A stretch of DNA of 64,000 nt from Sinotaia quadrata. Its lineage: Eukaryota > Mollusca > Gastropoda > Architaenioglossa > Viviparidae. Below are positions 24,750-35,103 of the stretch, one piece after another. The notes beneath the pieces were generated by a model, which was given only the letters and a program-made list of their open reading frames with translations, did not search any database and had not been told where the DNA came from. The translations under genes were made by a program, and so were the position numbers. The DNA lies in the NCBI GenBank assembly GCA_028829895.1, contig CM054179.1:32581117-32645116 (forward strand), read 5' to 3'. Position 1 is the stretch's first letter, and each line of letters starts with the position of its first letter.

Positions 24750-27527
24750 ACAATCATATGGTTTGCAACAAGTCACTTTCTTTTTTATTTAGATGATGGT
24801 CCTTCTAGGCACAGTACACCACCATTCCAGAATCTTCAATGCATTCACAAAGTACACCATGGAGAATCATCCAGAACTTCATACGAGCTATCAAAGCACA
24901 CCATGAGGAATGTTTCTAGAATCTTCATATGTGCTACTCAGTACACCATGAGGAATGTTCAAAAATCTTCATGAGACCAAACTCAAACCTCAATTTCCAT
25001 TGTACTGGCTCTCAAACAATTCACAGGAATCAACTCACAGCAATGTGTTTACTGATAAGTTCAATGGCAATGCTGGATACACACCAACATGATCTGGTAG
25101 AATGCAGTAGTCACTGCAGACTAAAGTGGATACAAGGTTACAAAACATTAAAAGCATCAAAAGATATGCTCCTTTCTGCAAAAGTCAAATTAAGGGCAGT
25201 GCTACGGTTAAGGCATATTTCATCTCTAAACTATTTTCTCTCTTACACATTCTCAACTTACAAATCATGCAACGATTATACATTAGTCTGATACACACAC
25301 AGCATAAGAAATAAAGCATCAATTAAAATTCACAAGTATAATGTACAACATAATCAAATTAGGGAACAGAAATAATGGTTCAATTACAAAAGCATTCTCT
25401 AATTCAAATCATAGATCAATAGCAAACATGTATGAAATATTCTAAGTCCAATCTTTCTTTATCAGTCAGTTAACTTACCATAAACTAACTGTTACATTCC
25501 AGCATTTATTTTAAGACCCTGCTTAAGAATTATCCCACCTTATTCTGACAACAGACTGGATGCCCTCCAATTTACCCTTCAGTTTCAATAAAATTTAAAT
25601 GCCTTAGTTAAAGCTGACAAATTTTACAGATAGGCAAACTGGTGTACAAAGCACGAACTGGGAAACGTTTAATCAATTATAACTAATTATGCATTCAATT
25701 TTCCTTTCATGACTCTATTGCCCCCACCCAGCTCTTTTGGTCATCTTGCATAAATAGTCAACTAAGATAATTGATAAACAAATAAAAAGAATTTAATAAA
25801 AGTTTAACAAATAACAAAGTATTTAGAGATTCACAATGATACTAGGTCTCATATACTATGCAAATTATTCGATACACGAGATTGCAAATGTTCCATATAC
25901 AGTTCAAGTTTACCAGACTCTGGTACTTAGCTGGTCATCCTTAATGCGATGAAACAAAGCATGCTGAATCCCCAACTGTTGTAATCAGTTACAGGAGATG
26001 CGATCTGTCAGTTTCTGTTCAAAAACTTCACACATTGTTACCCCTCATCTGAGTTGTCCAAAACTTGCTCACGACCAAGTCAACAGCTTGAGCAAAATGG
26101 GTATGAAGTTGTGTAGAACACTTGCCAAGTGACAAGAAGTTAAAAATGACAAGAAGCGTCGATGTAATGCGTAAATGTAAGATGCAAGTCATAGAAGCGT
26201 TGACATAGACATAGGAAACGTCAACATGAACAAAAACACATCGACAAAGATGTAGACCCGCTCTGGAAATAAATGAATTCCTATGAGCGATAGTTTTTAT
26301 AGATTTGCAATCTTAGCACGTGGTGTGAACAATAGCATAGTTATTCCTCGACCATTTTAGTATCTTTACATTTAATAATTTAATATATAATAAAGATACA
26401 GTTTCAGTCATGCTCATGCGTGTTACAATTAATGTACACAAAAGCTTAGAAATATTTCAAAAACAAATGAAATTACAAATGAAAATTGAAATAGAAGAAA
26501 TCAAATATAATTTAAAATCATGTATATGCATGTTACAATTTCAATAATATTACACACAAATGAATTTAAAATTGTTACAATAGATTTACAAATGAACGTG
26601 CACAAATATTCTGCCATCACAATTCAGTTATTTTAGTTTATAAATTATTGTCTTACAATTCAACAATTAATTTAGAGAATGCAATATTCGAACTTAGCCA
26701 CACTGTTATTCAACCACATGTTTAGAGAATTTGCAATAATTCAATTTAACAATAATAGGCATGTAAATTCAACACAATCACATCTTAAATAAAATACAAT
26801 AGTATTTAAGGAAATCAATGTGTTACCTTGCTCAATAACAACTTTACTGACTCAACAGCGGGCTTGGTGATTCATGGCAATATCGCAGATGACTAGACGC
26901 TTGCAATTGGTCCGTCGGTTCACTCGTGAATAACGCATTGCTGCGGCATGCGGTATATAAAGAGTCATGTGAATCTAAGGCATGAACCTATTAATCACAT
27001 GATGTTTATGGTTATGACCTACAATCAGCTATTGTCCAGAATATTACATAACGGGGTGAGTTCTCTCTCCCTTCAGAGTATGACGATTACATCACTCTTA
27101 TGTAAGAACTGTGTCCACGAAACAAAAATAACAAATTTTAAGTGAATGTGGGTTAGGAGGTCAAGTATAATTTGACTCCTGTTACACTAACAATTGCCTT
27201 TATGACCAGACTTGAGTTACATCAAAATCAAAATGATTAGAATATAGAACTCTCTTCAACAAAGTATCTTTTGATCTAATCCCACTGGATGGCATTGTTA
27301 TGAACAAGTATGAGATTATTAGTCAGAAAAATTACTCATCCATTTGAAATCAGTTTGGACTGCATCACCAAATCCTAGCATATGCTTTACCTGAGTTGTT
27401 ATTTTAACTGTGATACTTACCAAAATATCCTCATGGACAGTACCCAAAGGTCATGTTACATTGATATTTAACAAATTATATAATAATTAAGTTTAGAAAT
27501 AGGGATAGGTAAATTTACCCTGCCACA
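24750..27527 (-). repeat. 3' LTR of the Gmr1-like element, split by a solo LTR
   Basis: Homologous to 33322-35071 in ordered blocks: AATCATATGGTTTGCAAC, then GATGGTCCTTCTAG, CACCATGGAGAATCATCC, AATTCACAAGTATAA, CAGTACCCAAAG and AGTTTAGAAATAGGGA. On the minus strand it starts TGTGGCAGGGTAAATTT. A foreign 1.7-kb insertion with CTAAC duplication (25490-27186) interrupts it; without that insertion it is about 1.08 kb. The two LTRs differ at many positions, so the insertion is old. Confidence 0.85.
25490..27186. mobile_element. solo LTR with 5-bp target duplication
   Basis: The sequence begins TGTTACATTCCAGC and ends GACTCCTGTTACA, flanked on both sides by CTAAC (25485-25489 and 27187-27191). The homologous LTR at 34740 reads straight through this point (CATAAGCTAACAATGACC), so the empty site is visible in the same window. 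TGT...ACA ends with a 5-bp duplication are the hallmark of an LTR left by recombination. At 1697 bp it is a long LTR. The right third is richer in CG and contains GGTATATAAAGAG near 26951. No coding sequence was seen. It is nested inside the 3' LTR of the Gmr1-like element and is therefore younger. Confidence 0.85.
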
Positions 27528-27529
27528 AA

Positions 27530-27548
27530 TTCCTCCCTCCACCCACCG
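27530..27548 (-). other. polypurine tract of the Gmr1-like element
   Basis: On the minus strand GGTGGGTGGAGGGAGGAATT lies immediately before the TGTGGCAGGG start of the 3' LTR. This is the expected place and composition for the plus-strand primer of reverse transcription, and it fixes the polarity of the element. Confidence 0.7.
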
Positions 27549-28049
27549 ACTTCTTTTTGAGATGTTAAAAGTCATGTTAACATCTGCTCAATTAGAAGTA
27601 AATTTCAAAACATTTCTGTCAAACTTTCTACTATAATATGAAACAAATAACTATTCATAAGACAAAAAAAAATGTCACTTTTAAGATTATACAAATAATT
27701 AATTCAACATTTAGGAGATTAATAATTCAATATCAATAATCACTGAGCATTAAATATCAAGCAACATATTAATTTCTCTCATTTTAATTTGGAACATGAC
27801 CAGATTTATCTCCACACTTAAAGAGATATAAGCACAATTTATCAGGGGGAAAAAATCACTGTAATTTTCCTTTTTTATAAGTTAGTAACATGACCAGTTA
27901 TGTCTCTACACTTAAGGAAATAAAAACAAATCATAGGCAAAAATAATCATTAAATATATATCATATTAGCATCATATAAACAAACTCTGGCTAAAATTTA
28001 CTTCTTCTCTCTGCAGATTCATACACTGGAATCTTTATTTTTCCATTTC

Positions 28050-29335
28050 TACTGCTCTGGACAAATAGTTGGCTCCTACACTGTCGTTGCCTTTCATTAC
28101 TTCTACAGTATACCTGTACTGTGGTAGTAGTAATGACCACCTTGTCAAACACCCATTTGTTTTAGTTGAATGTGCTAAGTAGATGAGAGGTTGATGATCT
28201 GTCTGAATGATAAAATGCTAGCTATATAGGTAGGCTTGAAATTTCTGGGCTGCCAAACAATTCCAAGACAGTCTTTCTCTGAAGTTGAGTAATTCTGTTA
28301 AGAAATATTTAACGTATGACTGGAGTAAGCTACTGGATGTAGAATATCACCATACTTTTGCATCAGTATGCCCTGCATTACTCGCATCAGTTTGGAGTAC
28401 AAATTCTTTATAAAAATCTGGTAGCTGAAGGAAAGGAGCCCGTGAAAGTGTTTTAAAATGGTAAAACTGGTTTTACACTCCTCACTCCAGATCATTGTCT
28501 CTGGACTTTCCTCATTAAATCAATGAGTGGTTTGGCGATAGTGCTGAATTTGGGGATACATTTCTGATAGTAACCAATCCCATAAAAGACTTAACATTCA
28601 TCTCCAAGAGTGGTCTCAAAATCTCTTCAAGTTTCCTTACCTTCAAAGTTTCCAGCCACAGGGGAGACCCTGCCCCATTGTGTTCCCAAATATCCAAAAA
28701 AACATTTGATCAGTCAAGCAGTAAGATTACACTCTCTCAAACATTGAAATAACTTCCATAACACTCAAATGTGTTCCTCTAGAGTCTTGGTAACTACTAA
28801 TATATCATCCATGAAATTAGATACATATTTCTCTTTCATAGGTTCAATGAGAAATCTCAACATCTTGGTGCTGGCACTGTGAGGGGAATCGCCCACCATT
28901 GACTTTAGCCATCATGTGTGCTAAATGCCAACTTCAGCTTGTCTGCCTCACAGACTGGAATTTGCCAGAAACATTTAACAAAATCAAGCTTTGAAAAATA
29001 TTTAGCTCCACTAAGTTGAGTGAACAGATACTCTGGTTCAGGCATTGGTTCAAAAAAATGACTGATTTATTTAGTTGTCTGTAGTCCATGCAAAATCAGT
29101 GCATTATGCCTTTTTTCACAAGGACTATAGGAGAATCATATGGGGACTCAGCCTTTTCAGTCATACCTAAGGCTAGCATAGAGTTAATTTCCTGCTTAAC
29201 AGCATCTAGTTTAGCATAAGTTAAACATAAGGTTTCATGTGGATAGGATTATGATCCTAAAGTGCGACCATAAATTCACACAGACTTGTTTCTCCGGGTT
29301 TATAGGAGAAAATGTCACGAGCTTCTCTTATCAAG
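28050..29335 (-). pseudogene. reverse transcriptase-RNase H part of the Gmr1-like element
   Basis: Minus-strand fragments show typical gypsy RT blocks: a leading LGCLIREARDIFSYKPGETS (about 29320), EKAESPYDSPIVLVKKG (about 29130), FSKLDFVKCFWQIPV (about 28980), and a fmDDil-type catalytic box (about 28815). These are followed by RNase H blocks ILQTDASNAG (about 28400), HPVAYSSHTLN (about 28330), NYSTSEKDCLGIVWA (about 28280) and a final GNDSVGANYLSRA (about 28070). Several stops and frameshifts interrupt it. It follows directly on the integrase C-terminal part at 29412, without LTR or other boundary between them. I give only short motifs; the copy is clearly inactive. Confidence 0.85.
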
Positions 29336-29411
29336 CACCCTAATGATTGAGCATCAGAGTCTGGTAGTTCTGGGTTTATGATGATATTGATAGTTTCAGT
29401 GTCTGTTAAGC

Positions 29412-31357
29412 CTATTCTGAATCAGGTACAGAGGTGGCATCCTCCTCCATAATAATTGTAACAATCATGATATCAAGGCATTCCTTATACACCTTCATCA
29501 AATTGGCATGAAAAATTTTCACCTTGGATCTTATTGGAATTCTGAAATTACACCCACTAAAATTTTTCAAGGGTCCTTGCCATGATACTTCTAAGTTGTT
29601 TCTGTGATGCAGTAATAGCAACAACACCCACATGGTGACTTTGATGCTAGATGCTTTCATCTTATGATTGTACAGATATGCTTGTCTGGCCTTACTCTTG
29701 CACACATCTTTTGCCTTTTTGACATGAAGTGTCAATATGGTTCAATCACATGTTGTTATGTACTTTTTATGGATTCCATTAGCCTGCTCTCTGTCCAATA
29801 TTCTCATAATATAGGCATGGTCCCCTAACAGTTCTACCATACAGAGTTCAAAAGGCAAGAAAAGTGTTGAGTCTTGTGGCATTTCACACAACACGAACAA
29901 GAGCACTGGCAAAAATGCATCCCAATCACATGGTCTTTCTATGCACAATTTCTTGAATGACTTGGTATGGATGGCATTCAGATTCTCTACTAAATAATTA
30001 CACATAGGAGGGTAAAGAGTGGTTCTGAACTGCTTTACTCTCAGAAGTTGGTTAATCTTTTTCATTAACTCACTAGTGAATTGTGTCCCCTATTAAACAA
30101 GATTTCTAAAAGAAATCCTACATGCGAGAAAATGGTAAACAGTACATGTGCTACTGATATGGTAATAATAGAACTAAGAGCGACTGCTTCAGGGTATCAC
30201 ATAGCATAATCAATGACAGTGAGAATCCACCTGTGACCTTTACCTGATGAGGGTATGAATTCTCCAATACAATCAGCAGCTATATGCCTAAAAGGAATGT
30301 TGATAGTCTGGGTTTCTACTAATGGAATAGGACGTTCCATTTTCCTGTTCACTTGTTGACAGATATCACCTGACTGACATCTCTACTTGACCAATAAAAC
30401 TCGGCCTCCACATTGCTCCTACATGAGAGAAAATAGTAAACAGTACATTTCCTACCATCATGGTATTAACAGAACTAAGAGCAACCACTTCAGAATATGT
30501 ATCGTGTATCACAATTGATGATGGTGAGAATCCACCTGTGACCTCGACCCAATGAGGGCATAGATTCTCCAATAAGATCAATGGCTACATGCCTAAAAGA
30601 AATACTGATTATCAGGGTTTCTGCTAATGGAACGGGATGTTCTATTTTCTTGTTCACTTGCTGACAGATTTCATGACTGACAGTAATGAGTGATATCCCT
30701 AGTCATATTTGTCCAATAAAACTCAGCCTCCACATGTTTCTACATGCAAGAATATGCTAAACAGTGCATTTGCTACCATCATGGTACTAACAGAACTAAG
30801 AGTGACCACTTTAGAGTATCACATAGAATAATCAATGATGGTGAGAATCCACCAGTGACCTTGACTTGATGAAGGCATTAATTTTCCAATAAAATTGATG
30901 GCTACATGCTTAAAAGGAATGTCAATAGTAAGGGGTTTCCCATAGTGGAACAGGACATTCCATTTTCCTGTTCACTTGCTGACAGATATCAAATGACTGA
31001 CAGTAATGAGTGACATCTCCAACATACTTGGCCATTAAAACTCAGCCTCCACATATGCTAACATTTTGCTTAGTCCAATATGTCTCATGGTGGGCAGGTC
31101 TTGAGCAAAGCGCATCTTGCATGTTTGATAGCTCAGAGGTACTAATAACTGATTCTCTCTGGCCCCTTTCTGCTTCTGAATAAGGAGACCACCCTTCCAG
31201 CGAAACTCAACAACTTTCTTGGAAGATTTGGATACAGGCAACCTTGAGAGTTTAGTCTTCTCACAATATTTCTCGAGAGAATCATCTGACAACTGTCCTG
31301 TTTTGAGTAGGGCCTTTTACCCCTCAGATTCAGCCATAGTGTGACATTCAGAAACAA
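29412..31357 (-). pseudogene. integrase part of the Gmr1-like element, core triplicated
   Basis: On the minus strand the order is as follows. The N-terminal HHCC-like region with WKGGLLIQKQKG and TMRHIGLSKMLAYVEAEF (about 31200-31040) comes first. Three tandem copies of the first part of the catalytic core follow (30118-31059). The later core has CNYLVENLNAI, WDAFLPVLLFVLCEMPQ and LFLPFELCMVELLGD (30065-29790). The C-terminal region ends with SWQGPLKNFSG and VKIFHANLMKVYKE (29735-29460). All are gypsy-type integrase motifs. The usual first catalytic Asp (V.VD..G) reads Asn in the copy near 30900 (AINFIG). Frames are interrupted. Confidence 0.82.
30118..31059 (-). repeat. three tandem copies of the integrase-core segment
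   Basis: Units start at 30118, 30419 and 30740 (301, 321 and about 320 bp). Each starts CTACATG(C/A)(G/A)AGAA on the plus strand, passes through GAATCCACC(T/A)GTGACCT and TTCACTTG(C/T)TGACAGAT, and ends A(A)CTC(G/A)GCCTCCACAT. The units differ from each other at many positions, so the triplication is not recent. It duplicates only part of the integrase coding region. Confidence 0.88.
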
Positions 31358-31399
31358 CCATCTGCCCTTTTATGAATGAGTCTAGTGTGGCTTCCTGGT

Positions 31400-31960
31400 G
31401 ACAATGGGTTCAGCCAAGGTCATCATTGCATCACAAAGTGCTTCTGGTTCATCACGATATCTCTACACCTATCTTTTGCTGCAGCTTCCTGTGCAGCTGC
31501 TTGTTTATGTGTAAGTACACAAACATTGAGAGAATCAGGAGCATTCTCACCACTGAGAACATATTTGCAACCTATATCACATTCTTGACACAATTTTCAA
31601 GACATACAGCCTGAATGCATCTGCATACATACTTGGTGTCTATGTCTAATATCACAATGAGTAATTTATTTTTTTACACCATTGGCTAGAATGATTGTTT
31701 GAAACTCCCCAGCGTATTCATCTTTTTCCATTAGGCTTGGGTGTATTACCCATCCTACTCTGCAACCAGTGTCACAGAAGACTGGAACACAAAGTCCATT
31801 AATATTCACATCAAAACAATGTGCACCTCTAGGTTCTATCATATCAATATTATCTTGGCAGTGACATATGATATGGCATGGTTTGCCACAGTCAAAACAA
31901 ACCACTAGTTCATTTTTAACACCTTTATCTGGTTGGCTACTTGTGTTGGTTTTTTCCATG
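31400..31960 (-). pseudogene. zinc knuckle and protease part of the Gmr1-like element
   Basis: An open minus-strand frame at 31666-31959 holds a knuckle, CFDCGKPCHIICHC (C-x2-C-x4-H-x4-C), followed by VPVFCDTGCRVGWV, in which DTG is the aspartic protease active site. GEFQTIILANG after it fits the protease flap region. Downstream, in a shifted frame to about 31450, CKYVLSGENAPDSLNVCVLTHKQ can be read (broken), which would be the protease C-terminal part leading into the integrase. The knuckle-protease-integrase order without RT in between is what marks the Gmr1-like arrangement. Confidence 0.75.
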
Positions 31961-33321
31961 GGGGTGAGGAGTTGGTACCCTATCTACAGTCTTACTAAAT
32001 GGGGGAGGGGCAAATCTCTGGTTTCCTCTTTCCCCATCTGTATCCATCTCTTTCTTTCTTCCCTAGAATCTTCCTTTCTTTTAATTTGTAAAGATAACTC
32101 TATTGTGGTCACATGACAGCATACTGGTGAGCTATCTGGTTCACAAAAATATATCCACACACGCTCATGCAAATGACAAATGACAAAATCTAAAAATTCA
32201 CAAACATAAACAATAGAATTTCTACACATCAATAGTAGAAATTATAGTAATACATGTATCGTTACTGTGGATGAGTAATTTGCATATCCCTATTTCTAGA
32301 CTTAATTGTTATATAAATTGTTAAGTTGTCACTTAAGTTGGCCTTGTGCATTTCTTATGATGGTGTTTTTGTAAGTGTCAGAGTTGAGTAAAACTATGTT
32401 GAGAATATACTAGAAATTGTTGATGCAAATCCAAACAAGTTCAAACTGGATGAGCAGTTTATATTAACCAATTTTTAAGATTTACAAGAAGGAGACCAGC
32501 CAATGGAGTGAGATCAAAAGTTTACCTGCTATAGAGAATTCTATTGTTTAATTTGGTGTGGCAAGAAGTCTGTTCATGAAAGGTGGCCATTAGCATTTTT
32601 GCTATTGATGTGTTATACTCTCTGTGATATTCTGATTGGTACTTTTGTTTATAGAGTTTTTTCACTTGTGGTTTATCTTCTTCAACTTGATGTATTTTCT
32701 GAAAGCCTTTCTTCTTTGATGTCAACAATTTCACACTCAGCATCCACCATCTTTTCCATGAAGAGTCAATTTATGGATGTTTCATCAGCACTAAGTTTTG
32801 GCAATGGTCTATTATGTACTACTTAAAAATTAATGCATTTTAGCTAACTGAGACTGATTCAACTCTAACCCTACCCCTGAACATACTAATGATTTGTTTT
32901 AATGTATTTAATTCAATTAATAAAATGTGTTGTGAATACTAGAGTAATAACAGATGATACAGCAATGCTCCAATTTGAAACAAGTGACAACCACCAAAAC
33001 ATCCAGGTTCACTTCACTTCCAAACACTGAGTGCATTTTTGAATGATTGGTCAACTGTTAAAGCAAACTACCAATAATTATTTTAGTAGCTTTGGCTGAA
33101 AATTTGTTATATGTAGACTGCTAGTATTTTACATAATGACCATCACTGACCAATGCTGGTAGCCAGCCAACACAGATGGTGATTGTATATGAGACAAGCA
33201 GGTTTTTTATCCTGTCATAACTGATTTGAAAATTATTGAAACTGAAAGCAGAAAATCGCTTCTGTAAGCAGAAGATTAAAGGTAAGACCTAAAGATTCTT
33301 CCATTGACAGGTAGGCAGGTC
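31961..33321. other. presumed gag/leader region of the Gmr1-like element, scrambled
   Basis: Between the protease and the 5' LTR. Small minus-strand frames (for example 32522-32743, lysine-rich) might be gag remnants but have no recognisable motif. Part of it (about 32266-32560) is a plus-oriented LTR fragment listed separately. No primer-binding site could be fixed next to the LTR end at 33322. Confidence 0.4.
32266..32560 (+). repeat. plus-oriented LTR fragment of the same superfamily
   Basis: It begins TGTGGATGAGTAATTTGCAT, then ATCCCTATTTCTAGACTTAA, the inverted equivalent of the LTR end TTAAGTTTAGAAATAGGGAT at 27490 and 35035. It also aligns with 35104-35500, sharing TTATATAAATTG, GTCAGAGTTGA or GTCTGAGTTGA, and CCAATGG(A/G)(G/C)TGAGAT. 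It lies inside the minus-strand element, in opposite orientation. Confidence 0.7.
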
Positions 33322-35071
33322 TGAATCATATGGTTTGCAACAAGTCACTTTCTTATTATATGATGGTCCTTCTAGACACATTACACAACCATTCTAGAGT
33401 CTTCAATGCACTCACAAAGCACACCATGGAGAATCATCCAGAATCATCAAAGCATATCATGAGTTATGTTTCATAATCTTCATGATTGTTACCCAAGCAC
33501 ACCATGAGGAATGTGAAGTCTCAAGACCAAACTCAAACTTCAATTTCCATCATGTTGGCTCTTGAACAAAATTCAAAGGAATCAACTTACAGCATCATGT
33601 TTACTGATACATTTGATGACAATGCTGGATACACACCAACATGATTAGGTAGAGTACAGTAGTTGCTGCAGTCTGAAGCAGATACAAAGTTAAAAAATAT
33701 CCAAAGCATCAAAAGGCATGCTCCTTTCTGCAAAAGTCAAATTAAGGGTAATGCTGTGTTTCAGGCATATTTCATCTTTAAACTCCTTTCTCTCTTACAT
33801 ACATTCTCAATTTAAAATCCTGTATTGATATTCATTAGTGTGAGTCAAAAGTAAAACTTTGCCCAGCATCATGTCAATAAACATTTTAAAATTTAAATAA
33901 TAAAAAAGAATAAAACCTAGATACACAAGGTGTACGGGAAGCTTAGTACAAAAAACACGTTTAATGTATTTAACCAAGCCACTCCAAGATACTAACAGGA
34001 TGTTTGCTAGAATACAAGACCTAGTGGGGTTGGACCATTAGATCAATCCAAGACATTAAAAACGACTGCATATATATTAATTAAACTTACAGAGTCGTGA
34101 TTCATACAAAAAAAGAAAAGATATTAGGAAAAGAAAACTGACATTGAAAATAACTTTTGGGCAAGAACAAGTCATGTTCTTAAGGGAGGCTAATTAATTC
34201 CCTGAATCAGATTAGAACAAATCATCATTTGAAACATTTTAATAATTGTTCTTTCTCTTATTTTTTAATTTTCTTTGATTGTTAGATATAGTTTCTTTTT
34301 AAATTTTCATTAGTGTTGTGTCAAATTCATTATTATTTTCATCTAATATGATTTTTATAAGTGTTATCATGTCTGTCTAACATCTGTCCTGAGTCTGTTT
34401 TTGTCTTATCTGTCTGTACTTATCTGTCTGTCTTATCTGTGAGGAATTGTTTCCTCTGGGGGCTCATACGAGTTACCAGAAGTGGCATCTTCAATTGTTG
34501 TCCTGTCATAGATAATTGTATATTTATGAGAGGTACCAACAGTTAGCTTGATACTTATGCAGCATAAGAAATATAGCATCAATCAAAATTCACAAGTATA
34601 AAGTACAAATTAATCAAATTAGTGAACATAGAAACAATGGTTCAATTACATAAGCATTCTCCAATTCAAATCATAGATCAATAGCAAACAGACAAAACAT
34701 TTCTAAGTCCATTCTTTCTTTATCAGTTAGTTACCATAAGCTAACAATGACCATACTTGAGTTACATCAAATTCAAAGTGATTAGAGTATAGGTCTTCCT
34801 TCAACAAAGTAACTTTTGGTCTATCCCCACTGGATAGAATTGTTATCAACAAGTATGAGACCATTAGTCAGAAAAACTACTCATCTGCTTGAAATGAATT
34901 TATATTGCACAATCAAGTTCTAGCATATTCTTTAACTAGTTGTTATTTTAACTCTGGTACTTACAAAAATATCATCATGAGCAGTACCCAAAGATCATGT
35001 CATGTTAACATTTAACAAATTATACAATAATTAAGTTTAGAAATAGGGACAGGCAAATTTACTCTGCCACA
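33322..35071 (-). repeat. 5' LTR of the Gmr1-like element, split by repeat family X
   Basis: The direct-repeat partner of 24750-27527. It reads TGAATCATATGG at the left edge and CTGCCACA at the right, i.e. TGTGGCAG...GATTCA on the minus strand, with TG...CA ends. It is interrupted at about 33840-34552 by a copy of family X, which is absent from the other LTR. This LTR lacks the CTAAC-flanked solo LTR that splits its partner, so the two later insertions are independent. Confidence 0.85.
33840..34552 (+). repeat. copy of unclassified repeat family X, inserted in an LTR
   Basis: It starts near GTAAAACTTTGCCCAGCATC and ends near GAGAGGTACCAACAGTTAGC. The partner LTR gives the empty site (CATTAGTCTGATACACAC), so the limits are known to within a few bases. 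The copy at 47826-49400 shares the same start and the same end but has about 850 bp more in the middle. There are no terminal inverted repeats and no coding frame. A 3-6 bp flanking duplication around TGA is possible but unclear. Confidence 0.75.
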
Positions 35072-35103
35072 CATATAAAAGTTTCTAAATAATCTTAGCA
35101 ATA

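Larger units (their letters stand above)
24750..35071 (-). mobile_element. Ty3/gypsy-type LTR retrotransposon with Gmr1-like domain order, decayed
   Basis: A minus-strand element bounded by two LTRs in direct repeat (24750-27527 and 33322-35071, each later interrupted). Read on the minus strand the interior gives a gag-like part (about 33300-32000), a CCHC knuckle and DTG protease (about 31900-31700), integrase (about 31330-29420), then reverse transcriptase (about 29330-28700) and RNase H (about 28480-28050). A polypurine tract precedes the 3' LTR. Integrase upstream of RT is copia-like, but the sequence motifs are gypsy-like; that combination is known from Gmr1-group elements. Frames are broken throughout. 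No clear 5-bp target duplication or tRNA primer site was found. It occupies much of the CUB1 intron, in the same orientation as the host gene. Confidence 0.78.

Noticed and set aside
30118..31059. The regularly spaced units at first suggested a CRISPR-like array
   Set aside because: Units are over 300 bp, diverged and coding-derived, with no short repeat-spacer pattern, in an animal genome. They are integrase tandem copies.
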